31,657 nt of DNA, taken from positions 1 through 31,657 of the forward strand of contig CAUUKX010000013.1 of the NCBI GenBank assembly GCA_963545585.1, written 5' to 3'. Below are positions 15,401 to 22,209 of the stretch, piece by piece. The notes below the pieces were generated by a model. That model saw only the letters and a program-made list of their open reading frames with translations. It searched no databases and was not told the origin of the DNA. The DNA is from W11650 sp963545585. GTDB lineage: Bacteria > Bacillota > Clostridia > Lachnospirales > Vallitaleaceae. Both the position numbers and the translations under genes were made by a program. Each line of letters starts with the position of its first letter. The stretch's first letter is position 1.

Positions 15401-15754
15401 ATGAGTAAGCAAGACGTTTTGTGGCTTAAATCAATGGCGATATGCTCTAAGTATTGCCGATGCCATCAGAAACCGGAAAGAAGCTTTTTTTATCAAGGCT
15501 ATCAGTTGCCTTTATGTGCAAGATGTACGGGGATTTTGGCGGGATATATAGTCGGAATGTTTAGCGCACCTTTTATCAGACGGGATCGGCGCCTGTTTTG
15601 GCTGTGCCTGCCGCTACTCATAGACGGCGGTTGGCAATATATTTCAAGTTATGAATCCAATAACAGGAAGCGGTTTATAACCGGCGTATTGTACGGATTT
15701 GCTCTGATTCCGGGCGGGGTAGCAGTCCTCGAACGGCTGGTGCGCGGTCGGTAA
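15401..15754 (+). CDS. DUF2085 family membrane protein
   Basis: A 117-residue protein of the DUF2085 family. The family signature is visible: CHQKPERSFFYQGYQLPLC, followed by ARCTGILAGYIVG, with the conserved Cys/His set (C17, C21 region, CH, C..C) that may bind metal. It has about three hydrophobic segments, including LFWLCLPLLIDGGWQYIS and the C-terminal ITGVLYGFALIPGGVAVL. The ribosome site is weak. It follows the zinc-ribbon gene by 14 nt and is closed by a strong terminator, so it ends the malQ-plsC run. Function unknown. Confidence 0.75.
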   Translation: MSKQDVLWLKSMAICSKYCRCHQKPERSFFYQGYQLPLCARCTGILAGYIVGMFSAPFIRRDRRLFWLCLPLLIDGGWQYISSYESNNRKRFITGVLYGFALIPGGVAVLERLVRGR

Positions 15755-15782
15755 GAAGAGTTTTTGTAGGAAAAAGGAAGAT

Positions 15783-15816
15783 AAAAAAGCGATTTGGGGT
15801 TTTGAATCGCTTTTTT
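15783..15816. terminator. Intrinsic terminator after the DUF2085 gene
   Basis: AAAAAAGCGATT and AATCGCTTTTTT form a 12-bp perfect stem over a 10-nt loop. It may act in both directions. Confidence 0.85.
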
Positions 15817-15850
15817 GCTATTCACTTTTCTTGCCTGAACCGCAAAAAAC

Positions 15851-15870
15851 TTGACAAGTATACTTGTCAA
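15851..15870. promoter_or_regulatory. Perfect 20-bp palindrome, probable operator
   Basis: TTGACAAGTATACTTGTCAA is self-complementary over all 20 bases. It ends directly before the AAAGGAGGTG ribosome site of the DUF6442-like gene. It contains both a TTGACA box and a TATACT box on the plus strand. Binding by the Xre protein at 16199 would block expression of the pair, which is a natural autorepression design. The binding partner is an inference. Confidence 0.7.
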
Positions 15871-15883
15871 AGGAGGTGCGGCG

Positions 15884-16192
15884 ATGGATAAAGAAAAGAT
15901 ACTGGAAAAAGCAAGACAAGAACAAGATGAAGGAGTTGAAAATGCAAAAAGGCAGGGTCTAAACCTTGGCTATAAAATATTTATTGGGTTAAGTATTCTT
16001 TTGATGACATTTAATCTGATTCAAGGACGGGAAAGCAGCGCTGTCATGGCTTTGTTTTTTGGATTTATGGCAGCGGAGGCGTATTCAAGGTATCAATTCT
16101 TAAAAGGAAAAAGTGATTTGCTTATAATTATCGGTGCTTCGCTGGCTTGTATCCTATTTTTGGCAAATCATGTTCTGTATTCTTTGCGGTGA
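15884..16192 (+). CDS. DUF6442-like small membrane protein
   Basis: A 102-residue protein. The charged start MDKEKILEKARQEQDEG, then ENAKRQG, fits the DUF6442 family found beside small Xre regulators. Three hydrophobic segments follow (IFIGLSILLMTFNLI, AVMALFFGFMAAEAY, LLIIIGASLACILFLA). ATG 15884 has a strong AGGAGGTG site. It lies right after the 20-bp palindrome and 6 nt before the Xre gene. Such pairs are widespread, but what the membrane protein does is not known. Confidence 0.65.
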   Translation: MDKEKILEKARQEQDEGVENAKRQGLNLGYKIFIGLSILLMTFNLIQGRESSAVMALFFGFMAAEAYSRYQFLKGKSDLLIIIGASLACILFLANHVLYSLR

Positions 16193-16198
16193 TGTGCG

Positions 16199-16408
16199 AT
16201 GGACAGTAAACTGGAGTTAAAAAATCATTTAAAAGAAATCAGAAAAGAAAAAGGACTTTCCCAGACCGATTTAGCACGGCTGGTCGGGGTTTCCCGAAAT
16301 ACAATCAGTTCGATTGAAACAGGCCAATTTAATCCGACGGCTAAGCTGGCTTTGATTCTGTGTATTGCTTTGGATCAGAAATTTGAAAATATATTTTATT
16401 TTGAATAA
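16199..16408 (+). CDS. Small Xre/Cro-type HTH regulator (YgzD-like)
   Basis: A 69-residue protein that is almost all one HTH_3 domain. Helix-turn-helix: LSQTDLARLVGVSRNTISSIE, cut here as LSQTDLARLVG (20-30) and VSRNTISSIETG (31-42). The tail ALDQKFENIFYFE is typical of the YgzD-like subgroup. It has no effector domain. It is the second gene after the perfect palindrome, and most likely represses its own operon there. Confidence 0.85.
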   Translation: MDSKLELKNHLKEIRKEKGLSQTDLARLVGVSRNTISSIETGQFNPTAKLALILCIALDQKFENIFYFE

Positions 16409-16457
16409 GAAAGAGGAGCGAAGGGATGCCGCTGATAATTTTTGTGAGAATATATTT

Positions 16458-16919
16458 TTACTCCAATTCAAGTTTAAGTTGATAAAAATTGGAGCATACA
16501 TCGGATATCCATTCGGCAAATTCCTCATTATCAAATGCTTTTGCCAAAACATAAGAGTAAAGAAAAGTGTGAGAGCAAAGAGAGGGAGATAAATAATATT
16601 CGCAGACAGCCTTGGCGTAATAAAGCTGAGGCAGCAGGGAGTAAGACAGATGCTCTTGAGAAGCATGGATTCCCTTTTCTAAGACAGTTTTTGCATGGGA
16701 ATGCTGTTGCTGGTTAATTAGTAAAAAACCAAGGTGAAAGCATATTTGCGGGTAGACGGGATAGCTTTCCGGGCAATTTTGATACATGAATTGGTAAATT
16801 TCTTTTGCTTTGGGGATGAGAAAAGCAGAATGCTTGTTTAAAGCGTCATCCTGCGTTAATCCTAAATTTTTTCGGATTTCTTTTAATTTCTGCCCGAATG
16901 CTGATAAATTATTTTTCAT
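16458..16919 (-). pseudogene. Xre/TPR (RNPP-like) regulator with an internal deletion in the HTH
   Basis: On the minus strand, residues 1-25 (MKNNLSAFGQKLKEIRKNLG then LTQDD) are the first part of an Xre HTH. The recognition helix and the rest of the domain are missing, and the sequence jumps to ALNKHSAFLIPKAKEIYQFM and a helical-repeat region (HLGFLLINQQQHSHAKTVLEKG) like the TPR sensor part of Rgg/PlcR-type regulators. The frame is intact at 153 residues, against roughly 280-300 for the family. AAAGGGG lies 9 nt before the ATG. It probably cannot bind DNA. A short antagonist form is possible, so the pseudogene call is tentative. Confidence 0.55.
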
Positions 16920-17181
16920 AATTTAACCCCTTTTTTGAAAGCCTCATTTTTGATACTTGAATTCTATTAATAAAAATATTATTATATTTTTAACAAAAAG
17001 GCAAGGGAAATTTTAATGAAAATAGGGAAAATAGGGAAAATAATATCAATAGGTTTACTTATAGCATTTTGCTAAGTTTAGTTTTGCTTATGGAAAAGGG
17101 AAGAGATAACATAGCAAGCGATGATCCAGATTTTCCAGTGGGAATTTTTATATGATCTTATTTTGTCCATGCAACGAGCCC
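16920..17181. other. AT-rich intergenic region
   Basis: No gene is seen. It contains the AT-rich upstream region of the minus-strand regulator, with TTGCCT and TAATAT 17 nt apart as a weak promoter candidate, and tandem AAAATAGGG near 17020. It leads into the hairpin repeat. Confidence 0.4.
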
Positions 17182-17346
17182 CTGATCGAAGTGCTGCGCA
17201 CTTCTGCCCGGGCGGGCAGTCTGCCCTGATCGAAACGCTCTGCGTTTCTGCCTGGGTGGGCGACCTACCTGATCGAAAGATTCGCTTTCTGCTCGGGTGG
17301 GCGGTCTACCTAAAAAGACTGTTCTGGCGAACATGGGAAAGTTGAG
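17182..17346. repeat. Structured repeat element with three tandem hairpin units, copy 2
   Basis: Units of 44, 43 and about 42 bp start at 17182, 17226 and 17269. Each begins CTGATCGAA, makes a hairpin, and continues TGCCYGGGYGGGC to a CTRCC end. The stems differ but stay paired: GAAGTGC/GCACTTC, GAAACGC/GCGTTTC, GAAAG/CTTTC. The element ends with TAAAAAGACTGTTCTGGCGAACATGGGAAAGTTGAG cut here as TAAAAAGACTGTTC and GGGAAAGTTGAG, which reads on the minus strand exactly like the bases at 31612 onward. It lies 30 nt upstream of an ABC exporter. Confidence 0.8.
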
Positions 17347-17375
17347 TAATTTGCTTGCTCTGGGAGTTTTGAAAA

Positions 17376-18284
17376 ATGAATAAAATAATCAAGCTAAAAA
17401 GTATAGAGAAATATTTTCGCAATCGGAAAGTATTGACGGTTTCGGAGCTGACTGTCTGCGAGGGTGAAGTGATTGCGGTTTTAGGAGCGAATGGAGCAGG
17501 AAAATCAACGCTGATTAAGATTATTGCCGGGTTAATCTTGCAGGACAGCGGTAATGTTGAGGTTTGCGGCTTGAAAAATACAGACAGGCGAATTCATGAA
17601 AAGGTAAAGCTGGTTTTGGAAAGCGGTAAGGGCTATTATGACTATTTGACAGCAGAACAGAATATAGAATACTTTTTAAAGCTGAATAATATTAATTGCC
17701 GGGAAGCGGGAGCTGCTATGCAGGAGATGTTTGCGCTTTTTGATTTTGAGCCTTACCGGCAAACTTTGGTATCGGAATTATCACAGGGCAACCGGCAAAA
17801 GCTGTCGCTGATTGTAGCTTTGCTATGCCAACCGCAGGTGTTGTGTCTGGACGAGCCGACCAATGGACTGGATTTACCAGCTAAGAAAAAGTTAGAGGAA
17901 ATTTTGCGAAAGGCAGTACAGGGTAAGGCTTTAACTATTTTAATGACAACACATGACATTGAATTTGTTAAAAATTTAACTAACCGCATCTTACTGCTGA
18001 ATAAGGGAGAAATCGTTTTTGACGGTTCTTTGGCGGCGCTATTGGGCGATAAAAAGGAATTGATTCAGTATACGATTGAGATTTTGGCAGATTCGGAAAA
18101 ACTACCGGCAGTTTTGCAAGGGGTCGAATATTTGGCGGAAGGAGGCCGGATTCGGATTGTAACCAGTGACGAAAAGAAAAAGGACAGGATATTAAAGGAA
18201 ACAACGGTGATTGGTCTGACGGCGGAACCGTTGAAGATTGAGGATATTTTATGCGAGGTACTGCATGGGGATTCAGGATATTAA
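17376..18284 (+). CDS. ABC-2 type transporter ATP-binding protein
   Basis: A 302-residue ABC ATPase of the exporter (CcmA/DRA) type. Walker A is GANGAGKST at about 37-45, the signature is LSQGNRQK near 140, Walker B is VLCLDEPTNGLD near 160-171, and the switch His is in TTHDIEF. The C-terminal ~80 residues form the extra domain typical of ABC-2 ATPases. GGGAG lies 10 nt before the ATG. It overlaps the first permease by 20 nt, so the three genes are one unit. The exported substrate is unknown; drugs, lipids, peptides or antibiotics are all possible. Confidence 0.9.
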   Translation: MNKIIKLKSIEKYFRNRKVLTVSELTVCEGEVIAVLGANGAGKSTLIKIIAGLILQDSGNVEVCGLKNTDRRIHEKVKLVLESGKGYYDYLTAEQNIEYFLKLNNINCREAGAAMQEMFALFDFEPYRQTLVSELSQGNRQKLSLIVALLCQPQVLCLDEPTNGLDLPAKKKLEEILRKAVQGKALTILMTTHDIEFVKNLTNRILLLNKGEIVFDGSLAALLGDKKELIQYTIEILADSEKLPAVLQGVEYLAEGGRIRIVTSDEKKKDRILKETTVIGLTAEPLKIEDILCEVLHGDSGY

Positions 18285-19002
18285 AAGAGAATTAATTCGG
18301 CAGTTTCAGGAAATGCGGCAGTTTAAGCTGAATTTAGTTTTTGCCAATTTTTCCATTTTGGTGATGATGATGTCGTATCTGTCTTATTTTGATGGCAGGG
18401 AGGAGAAATCGGTTTTGTTTTTTCTGCTGTTTACTTGGTATTTTGCCACGCACAGTATTACACACCCGGCTTTTTTTGTTGAGGACGAGATTCTTGACCG
18501 AACGATTATCAGCGTAATTCAAAGTAAAAAAAGCGTGATTCAGGTGCTGTTGCTGAAAATAATAGTTCAGGTACTGGTCGATGCGGTGAAAGCATTGCCT
18601 TTATTTACCCTGATTTATTTGGGGGCGGGGATTCATTTCCCGCTGCTGCGGGGGATTGCCGTTTTTGGTGTGTGTCTTTTTGTGGTTCTGGGGCTGTATG
18701 GTTTTGGTTTGCTGCTTTCCGGGTTTTGCTTGATTTTCAGCAGAACTTCGAACATTGCCGGTTTGATTTCTTATTTCATTTTATTTTTTGCTGGTATATT
18801 GCCGGTTGAGAAAATAAAGGGGCTTGCGCTTTTATCCTATTTATTTCCGTTTGCGGTATTAAAGGAATGGCTGAAAGAGCCCCGGTTGGGGCTGCCGCTG
18901 ATGTTGGCTGGCTATGCCGCAGTTTATTGGACAGCGGGTATTTTGTTTTTTCGGCTGATGGATTTTTATTCCAGAAAAAAGGGGAATTTATTTCATGTTT
19001 AG
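18265..19002 (+). CDS. ABC-2 type transporter permease
   Basis: A 245-residue protein with about six hydrophobic segments (for example SILVMMMSYLSYF, VLFFLLFTWYFATHSI, GIAVFGVCLFVVLGLYGFGLLLSG, LISYFILFFAGILPVE), the plan of an ABC-2 membrane subunit. ATG 18265 is used because GAGGT is 6 nt upstream; an in-frame TTG at 18238 lacks a site. It overlaps both neighbours (20 nt with the ATPase, 8 nt with the next permease). Confidence 0.7.
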   Translation: MGIQDIKRELIRQFQEMRQFKLNLVFANFSILVMMMSYLSYFDGREEKSVLFFLLFTWYFATHSITHPAFFVEDEILDRTIISVIQSKKSVIQVLLLKIIVQVLVDAVKALPLFTLIYLGAGIHFPLLRGIAVFGVCLFVVLGLYGFGLLLSGFCLIFSRTSNIAGLISYFILFFAGILPVEKIKGLALLSYLFPFAVLKEWLKEPRLGLPLMLAGYAAVYWTAGILFFRLMDFYSRKKGNLFHV

Positions 19003-19573
19003 GGAAATGATACGATTTTTTAGGTATAAAAGACAGTATTTTTTTGATTCTGTTTGTGAGGCGGTGTATTCGCTTATCTTTGTTTGCGGTACGCTGTTTT
19101 TGCTGCGACCGGGTACTTGGCGGGAGTATTTTTACTTTTATTTGTTTTTTTCCTCGGGCAATGCGATTATAATGGGCAATGAAGAACTGGAATATGAAAT
19201 TCGGAGTGATCAATTTACCCATCTGACACTGTGGCTCAAATCTGTTTTTAGGATTTATTTTGCCCGTTTTTTTTCTTATTTTTTGTGGTCGAGTTTGATT
19301 TATGCGCTGAGTATGGCGGCGATGTCGCAGTTATATTTTCCGGCGGGCTTTTCTTTGCGTTTTTTAGGGGGGATGGGGATAACGATAGTCGTTCATTTAG
19401 CGATTTCATTTGGTCTTTATGCTTTTATGCTGCGGCTGACGGTACGTTTTCAAAGAATTTCGGTTATGCTTGAGTTTATTTACACAGTTTTGTTATTTTA
19501 TTCGGGCTTGGTTTTTCCGGGGAATCCTATTTTTTCCTATAAAAATGTATTGGAATATTTGCTGATGGGATAG
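18995..19573 (+). CDS. Second ABC-2 type transporter permease
   Basis: A 192-residue polytopic protein with about five to six hydrophobic segments. MIRFFRYKRQYFFDSVCEAV then YSLIFVCGTLFLLRPG is the cytoplasmic elbow and first helix of ABC-2 permeases of the PF06182 sort. It overlaps the previous gene by 8 nt and probably forms a heterodimer with it. At 192 residues it is short for this family, which usually has about 240-260, so the C-terminus may be trimmed. No terminator is evident before the next gene, 39 nt on. Confidence 0.65.
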   Translation: MFREMIRFFRYKRQYFFDSVCEAVYSLIFVCGTLFLLRPGTWREYFYFYLFFSSGNAIIMGNEELEYEIRSDQFTHLTLWLKSVFRIYFARFFSYFLWSSLIYALSMAAMSQLYFPAGFSLRFLGGMGITIVVHLAISFGLYAFMLRLTVRFQRISVMLEFIYTVLLFYSGLVFPGNPIFSYKNVLEYLLMG

Positions 19574-19612
19574 CAGACAGAAAATAATCTTTTATAAGGC
19601 ACGGAGTTTACC

Positions 19613-21175
19613 ATGAAACGATCTTACGGTATCAGTATTTTCACCGGCACGCTGATTAGTATTGTCATATCGGTGTCGGCGATTTATATGATTATGAAAA
19701 GCGGCATGTCGGTTGTGCTCAATACAGCGGTTTGTTCGATTGTGTTGCTGGCGGTGTTTCGTCGGCAGTCAGCGGAAAACGCGGCCATTTCCGATATTTT
19801 CGCCCGGGCGGCAATTTCGGTCGCCAATTTATCGGCGCCGTATTTTGCGGTTATTTTTTTGCTGGGTCAGGAGGACGTCGGCAGCTTAGTTTCCTTTGGC
19901 GCGGTGATTGCGGTGTCGGGGGTGTTTGGCGTACTTTTTTTCGCTGTGCTGCAAAAGCAAGCGATTCAGGGCGAATATCCGATGTTAAAGCCAAGGATTG
20001 ATTTGCTGGCGGCGCTGAAAAACAGCCGGACGGAAAAGCGAAAAATTACGCTGTCCATGCTGGCCGGTGCTGTCTTTGGCGTTTTCAAGGAAGGGATGCC
20101 GCTCCTGCCGAAGGGCTGGCCGCTGCTGGATCACCCGATGTTTTGGCTGGATAACAGCTTGATTTTAGTCGGCACCGGTTATTTTATCGGGGCCGCTACC
20201 TATGGCAAGCTGGCTTTGGGGAGCCTTTATTCTTTGGCGGTTTGGCTCTTTTTCCGGGCAGGCAGTTTTCAGGAGCATTTAATGAATCCCTATATTTTTT
20301 CGGTTACGGTCGGCTTTGCTCTGGCGACGGGGATTTTGACTTTAGGGAAGATCTTTTACCGTCAGGGCAGGGAGCTTTTGACCGGAAAAAGGAAGCTGGC
20401 TCTGAATAACAGCGCGGTTGGGGTGCTGGCTTTTTATGTGGCGGCGGCGCTTTGCTTTTATGGCTTTTTTACCGATATACCGGTGTGGAGCCTGTTGCTG
20501 GTGCTGCCTTTTTCGGTGATGCTCAGCCTGTCGACGGTTAAAGTCATTGCCGAAACCGGCTTTTGGGTTTCCAACTTAGACGAGGTGATTCCGGTGCTGC
20601 TGATCGGGATTACTTTTTTTCAAAATATGGGTCAAATCACCTTGTTTTTAACCGGAGTGATTGCCTTTGAAGCGGCTGGGATTTATTTTGTGCTGAACCG
20701 GCGAGTCGGCGAAAGCTTCGGTATCCCGCCGAAAGCGGTAACGCTTTTAGGGGCGGCCAGTTCGGTGCTGGGCAGTATTTTATGCGTTGGCGTAACGTAT
20801 TTTATCGCCACCAGCGTTGGTTTTCAAACGGTCAGTCTGCCGGCGCCGACTTCGCGCGTCTTTGCCATGACGCTGGAAGGGCTTTTGCAGTCGATTCACC
20901 AGCAAATACTGCCGCCGTATATCAATCTTTATGTAGCGGCGGCGGCCGGAGCAGTTTGCCTGGTGCTGACCTATTTTCGTTTTTCGCCGATGACACTGGT
21001 TGCCGGTATGGTACTGCCGTTTGGTATTATGCTGACGGTTGGAGTTGGGGCACTCCTGCGGCTGGTGATTGGAAAAAGGGCGGAAAGTTATCGCTATCTG
21101 TTTTCCGGCAGTTCCATCGGCGAGGGTCTGGTTACAGCGGCGGCGCTGGTGCTGGCGGGGATTAGGGGGATGTGA
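19613..21175 (+). CDS. OPT-family-like membrane transporter
   Basis: A 520-residue highly hydrophobic protein with about 13-14 predicted membrane segments. The C-terminal FSGSSIGEGLVTAAALVLAG and the FMNP-like start of helices, plus GTGYFIGAATYGKLALGS, recall OPT-type oligopeptide or metal-chelate transporters, where a G.GEGL motif sits in the last helix. It is a little shorter than typical OPT proteins (about 600 or more). The start has a weak site (GGCACGGAG) 7 nt before the ATG. A hairpin terminator follows. The substrate is unknown, and other large carrier families are possible. Confidence 0.5.
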   Translation: MKRSYGISIFTGTLISIVISVSAIYMIMKSGMSVVLNTAVCSIVLLAVFRRQSAENAAISDIFARAAISVANLSAPYFAVIFLLGQEDVGSLVSFGAVIAVSGVFGVLFFAVLQKQAIQGEYPMLKPRIDLLAALKNSRTEKRKITLSMLAGAVFGVFKEGMPLLPKGWPLLDHPMFWLDNSLILVGTGYFIGAATYGKLALGSLYSLAVWLFFRAGSFQEHLMNPYIFSVTVGFALATGILTLGKIFYRQGRELLTGKRKLALNNSAVGVLAFYVAAALCFYGFFTDIPVWSLLLVLPFSVMLSLSTVKVIAETGFWVSNLDEVIPVLLIGITFFQNMGQITLFLTGVIAFEAAGIYFVLNRRVGESFGIPPKAVTLLGAASSVLGSILCVGVTYFIATSVGFQTVSLPAPTSRVFAMTLEGLLQSIHQQILPPYINLYVAAAAGAVCLVLTYFRFSPMTLVAGMVLPFGIMLTVGVGALLRLVIGKRAESYRYLFSGSSIGEGLVTAAALVLAGIRGM

Positions 21176-21213
21176 AAAAAAGAAAGGCAAAAGCAAGCGC
21201 CAATTAACAAGGG

Positions 21214-21241
21214 AAAGACAGTTTGGAAAGCTGTCTTTTTT
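21214..21241 (+). terminator. Intrinsic terminator after the OPT-like gene
   Basis: AAAGACAG pairs with CTGTCTTT around a 9-nt loop, followed by TTTTTT. Confidence 0.85.
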
Positions 21242-21252
21242 AAAATCCGCTC

Positions 21253-21281
21253 TTGCCGTATTTTTCACAATCTGCTATAAT
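21253..21281 (+). promoter_or_regulatory. Promoter copy 1, now in front of the toxin fragment
   Basis: TTGCCG and TATAAT with a 17-nt spacer, identical to the copy at 21959. The toxin frame begins 3 nt after the TATAAT box, so a transcript from here would start inside the fragment. Confidence 0.65.
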
Positions 21282-21283
21282 GG

Positions 21284-21559
21284 TTTGCAGAAAAGGCTGT
21301 TCAAGAAGCTTATGCAGAAGCAAAAGAAAAAGGAGAACCCACAGATAATCATTCTGTACAGACAGGTTCATCTTTACCGACGACAGGCAGTCCTCATTCG
21401 TCTAAGGATTTAGAAGATGACAAGGGAGTGAAACAGAGAAGATATTATGACAAAGAGGGTAATGCAGATATGGATATAGATTACAGACATGGCGGAACAG
21501 GTCATAAATTTCCACATCGGCATGATTGGAAAAATGGAGTGAGAGGACCGGCTTACTAG
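21284..21559 (+). pseudogene. C-terminal fragment (tip) of a polymorphic toxin
   Basis: An open frame from just after the repeat junction to TAG at 21557, about 91 codons, without a ribosome site or good start. It begins FAEKAVQEAYAEAKEKGE, the kind of helical tail that precedes a toxin tip, passes through a Ser/Thr/Pro linker, and ends in QRRYYDKEGNADMDIDYRHG then HKFPHRHDW. That YYD..G....DIDY.HG...HKFPH.HDW block is a known C-terminal toxin-like tip found on large phage-head and polymorphic toxin proteins. The upstream delivery region is absent. The immunity-like gene follows 7 nt later. Best read as an orphan tip cassette. Confidence 0.6.
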
Positions 21560-21566
21560 GAAATCT

Positions 21567-21839
21567 ATGAAAAAAATAACGTTTCAAGATGTTGTCAGTG
21601 ATTTGCGCTGCGGGCGAGAGATCGAATTTGTTTATGGAGGTAAAAATTATTCCATTACTAGCAGCGGTGGATATTGGTATTTTTACTGCGAGCAGACAAA
21701 AGAAACTGTAAAAATAGCCGCTTTTAATGATAAGGAGAGGCTTATTCGGTTTGTGTCGGAGTTTTGTATCAATGGTGTTCGGCTGTCATTGATTTTTGAT
21801 GAAAGCAGGTATGAGAAATCTTCGCTGTTTATTTTATGA
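21567..21839 (+). CDS. Immunity-like small protein paired with the toxin tip
   Basis: A 90-residue cytoplasmic protein (MKKITFQDVVSDLRCGREIE, then FVYGGKNYSITSSGGYWYFY). The alternating beta pattern with a Tyr/Trp-rich GGYWYFYCEQT strand is common in small immunity proteins. AGGAAA lies 5 nt before the ATG. It starts 7 nt after the toxin-tip stop, the usual order of toxin then immunity. It keeps an intact frame, unlike the tip, as expected for an orphan immunity gene. I do not recognise a named family. Confidence 0.5.
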   Translation: MKKITFQDVVSDLRCGREIEFVYGGKNYSITSSGGYWYFYCEQTKETVKIAAFNDKERLIRFVSEFCINGVRLSLIFDESRYEKSSLFIL

Positions 21840-21919
21840 TAACCGTTGAAAATAGGGAAATCCGAGAGGGCTTATCGACAAAAGATTTTTTTTAAAAGTA
21901 GGCATAAATTAACGAGGAA

Positions 21920-21947
21920 AAAGACAGTTTAGAAAGCTGTCTTTTTT
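21920..21947 (+). terminator. Intrinsic terminator, duplicated copy
   Basis: AAAGACAG pairs with CTGTCTTT, followed by T6; it closes the immunity-like gene. Confidence 0.8.
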
Positions 21948-21958
21948 AAAATCCGCTC

Positions 21959-21987
21959 TTGCCGTATTTTTCACAATCTGCTATAAT
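21959..21987 (+). promoter_or_regulatory. Promoter of the FNT gene
   Basis: TTGCCG at 21959-21964 and TATAAT at 21982-21987 with a 17-nt spacer. It would give the FNT gene a structured leader of about 215 nt. Confidence 0.7.
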
Positions 21988-22000
21988 AGCCTTTGAGTTT

Positions 22001-22150
22001 AGGCAAGCCACTTGTAATTCGGTGGAATATCGACAAATTACAAATCTGGGTGTTAAGCAAGCGAATATTGATATTTGATATGCGTCTGGAGGGAGGATTC
22101 TCCGGTTGTATCAAATATCAATATCTGTTTGTTTGCCGAATTGTAAGTAC
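22001..22150 (+). promoter_or_regulatory. Nested inverted repeats in the FNT leader (unassigned RNA structure)
   Basis: Three pairings are visible. An 8-bp hairpin TTGTAATT 22012-22019 with AATTACAA 22036-22043 is the second copy of the GTAATT element. A 16-bp perfect stem joins 22065-22080 (ATATTGATATTTGATA) and 22109-22124. ACTTGTAATTCGG 22010-22022 can instead pair with CCGAATTGTAAGT 22136-22148 (11 of 13). The first and third exclude each other, as in a switch. No T-run follows. I know no riboswitch class that matches. Confidence 0.5.
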
Positions 22151-22209
22151 AGCATGAGAATGATTTTTGTTAGGAGCAGAGCCGCAAGGGCGGCGGAATG
22201 GAGATTTTT

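Larger units (their letters stand above)
21202..21283 (+). repeat. 80-bp direct repeat (terminator plus promoter), copy 1
   Basis: Nearly identical to 21907-21988. It holds the terminator of the OPT-like gene and a TTGCCG-N17-TATAAT promoter. The two copies bracket the toxin-tip and immunity-like genes. Confidence 0.9.
21907..21988 (+). repeat. 80-bp direct repeat (terminator plus promoter), copy 2
   Basis: The second copy of 21202-21283, with only a few substitutions and a short indel near its start. It now sits at the downstream edge of the toxin/immunity insert and faces the FNT gene. Confidence 0.9.

Noticed and set aside
17121..17345. 74-codon ORF in the tandem hairpin region
   Set aside because: Its translation simply follows the DNA repeat units; the stems, not the codons, are conserved.
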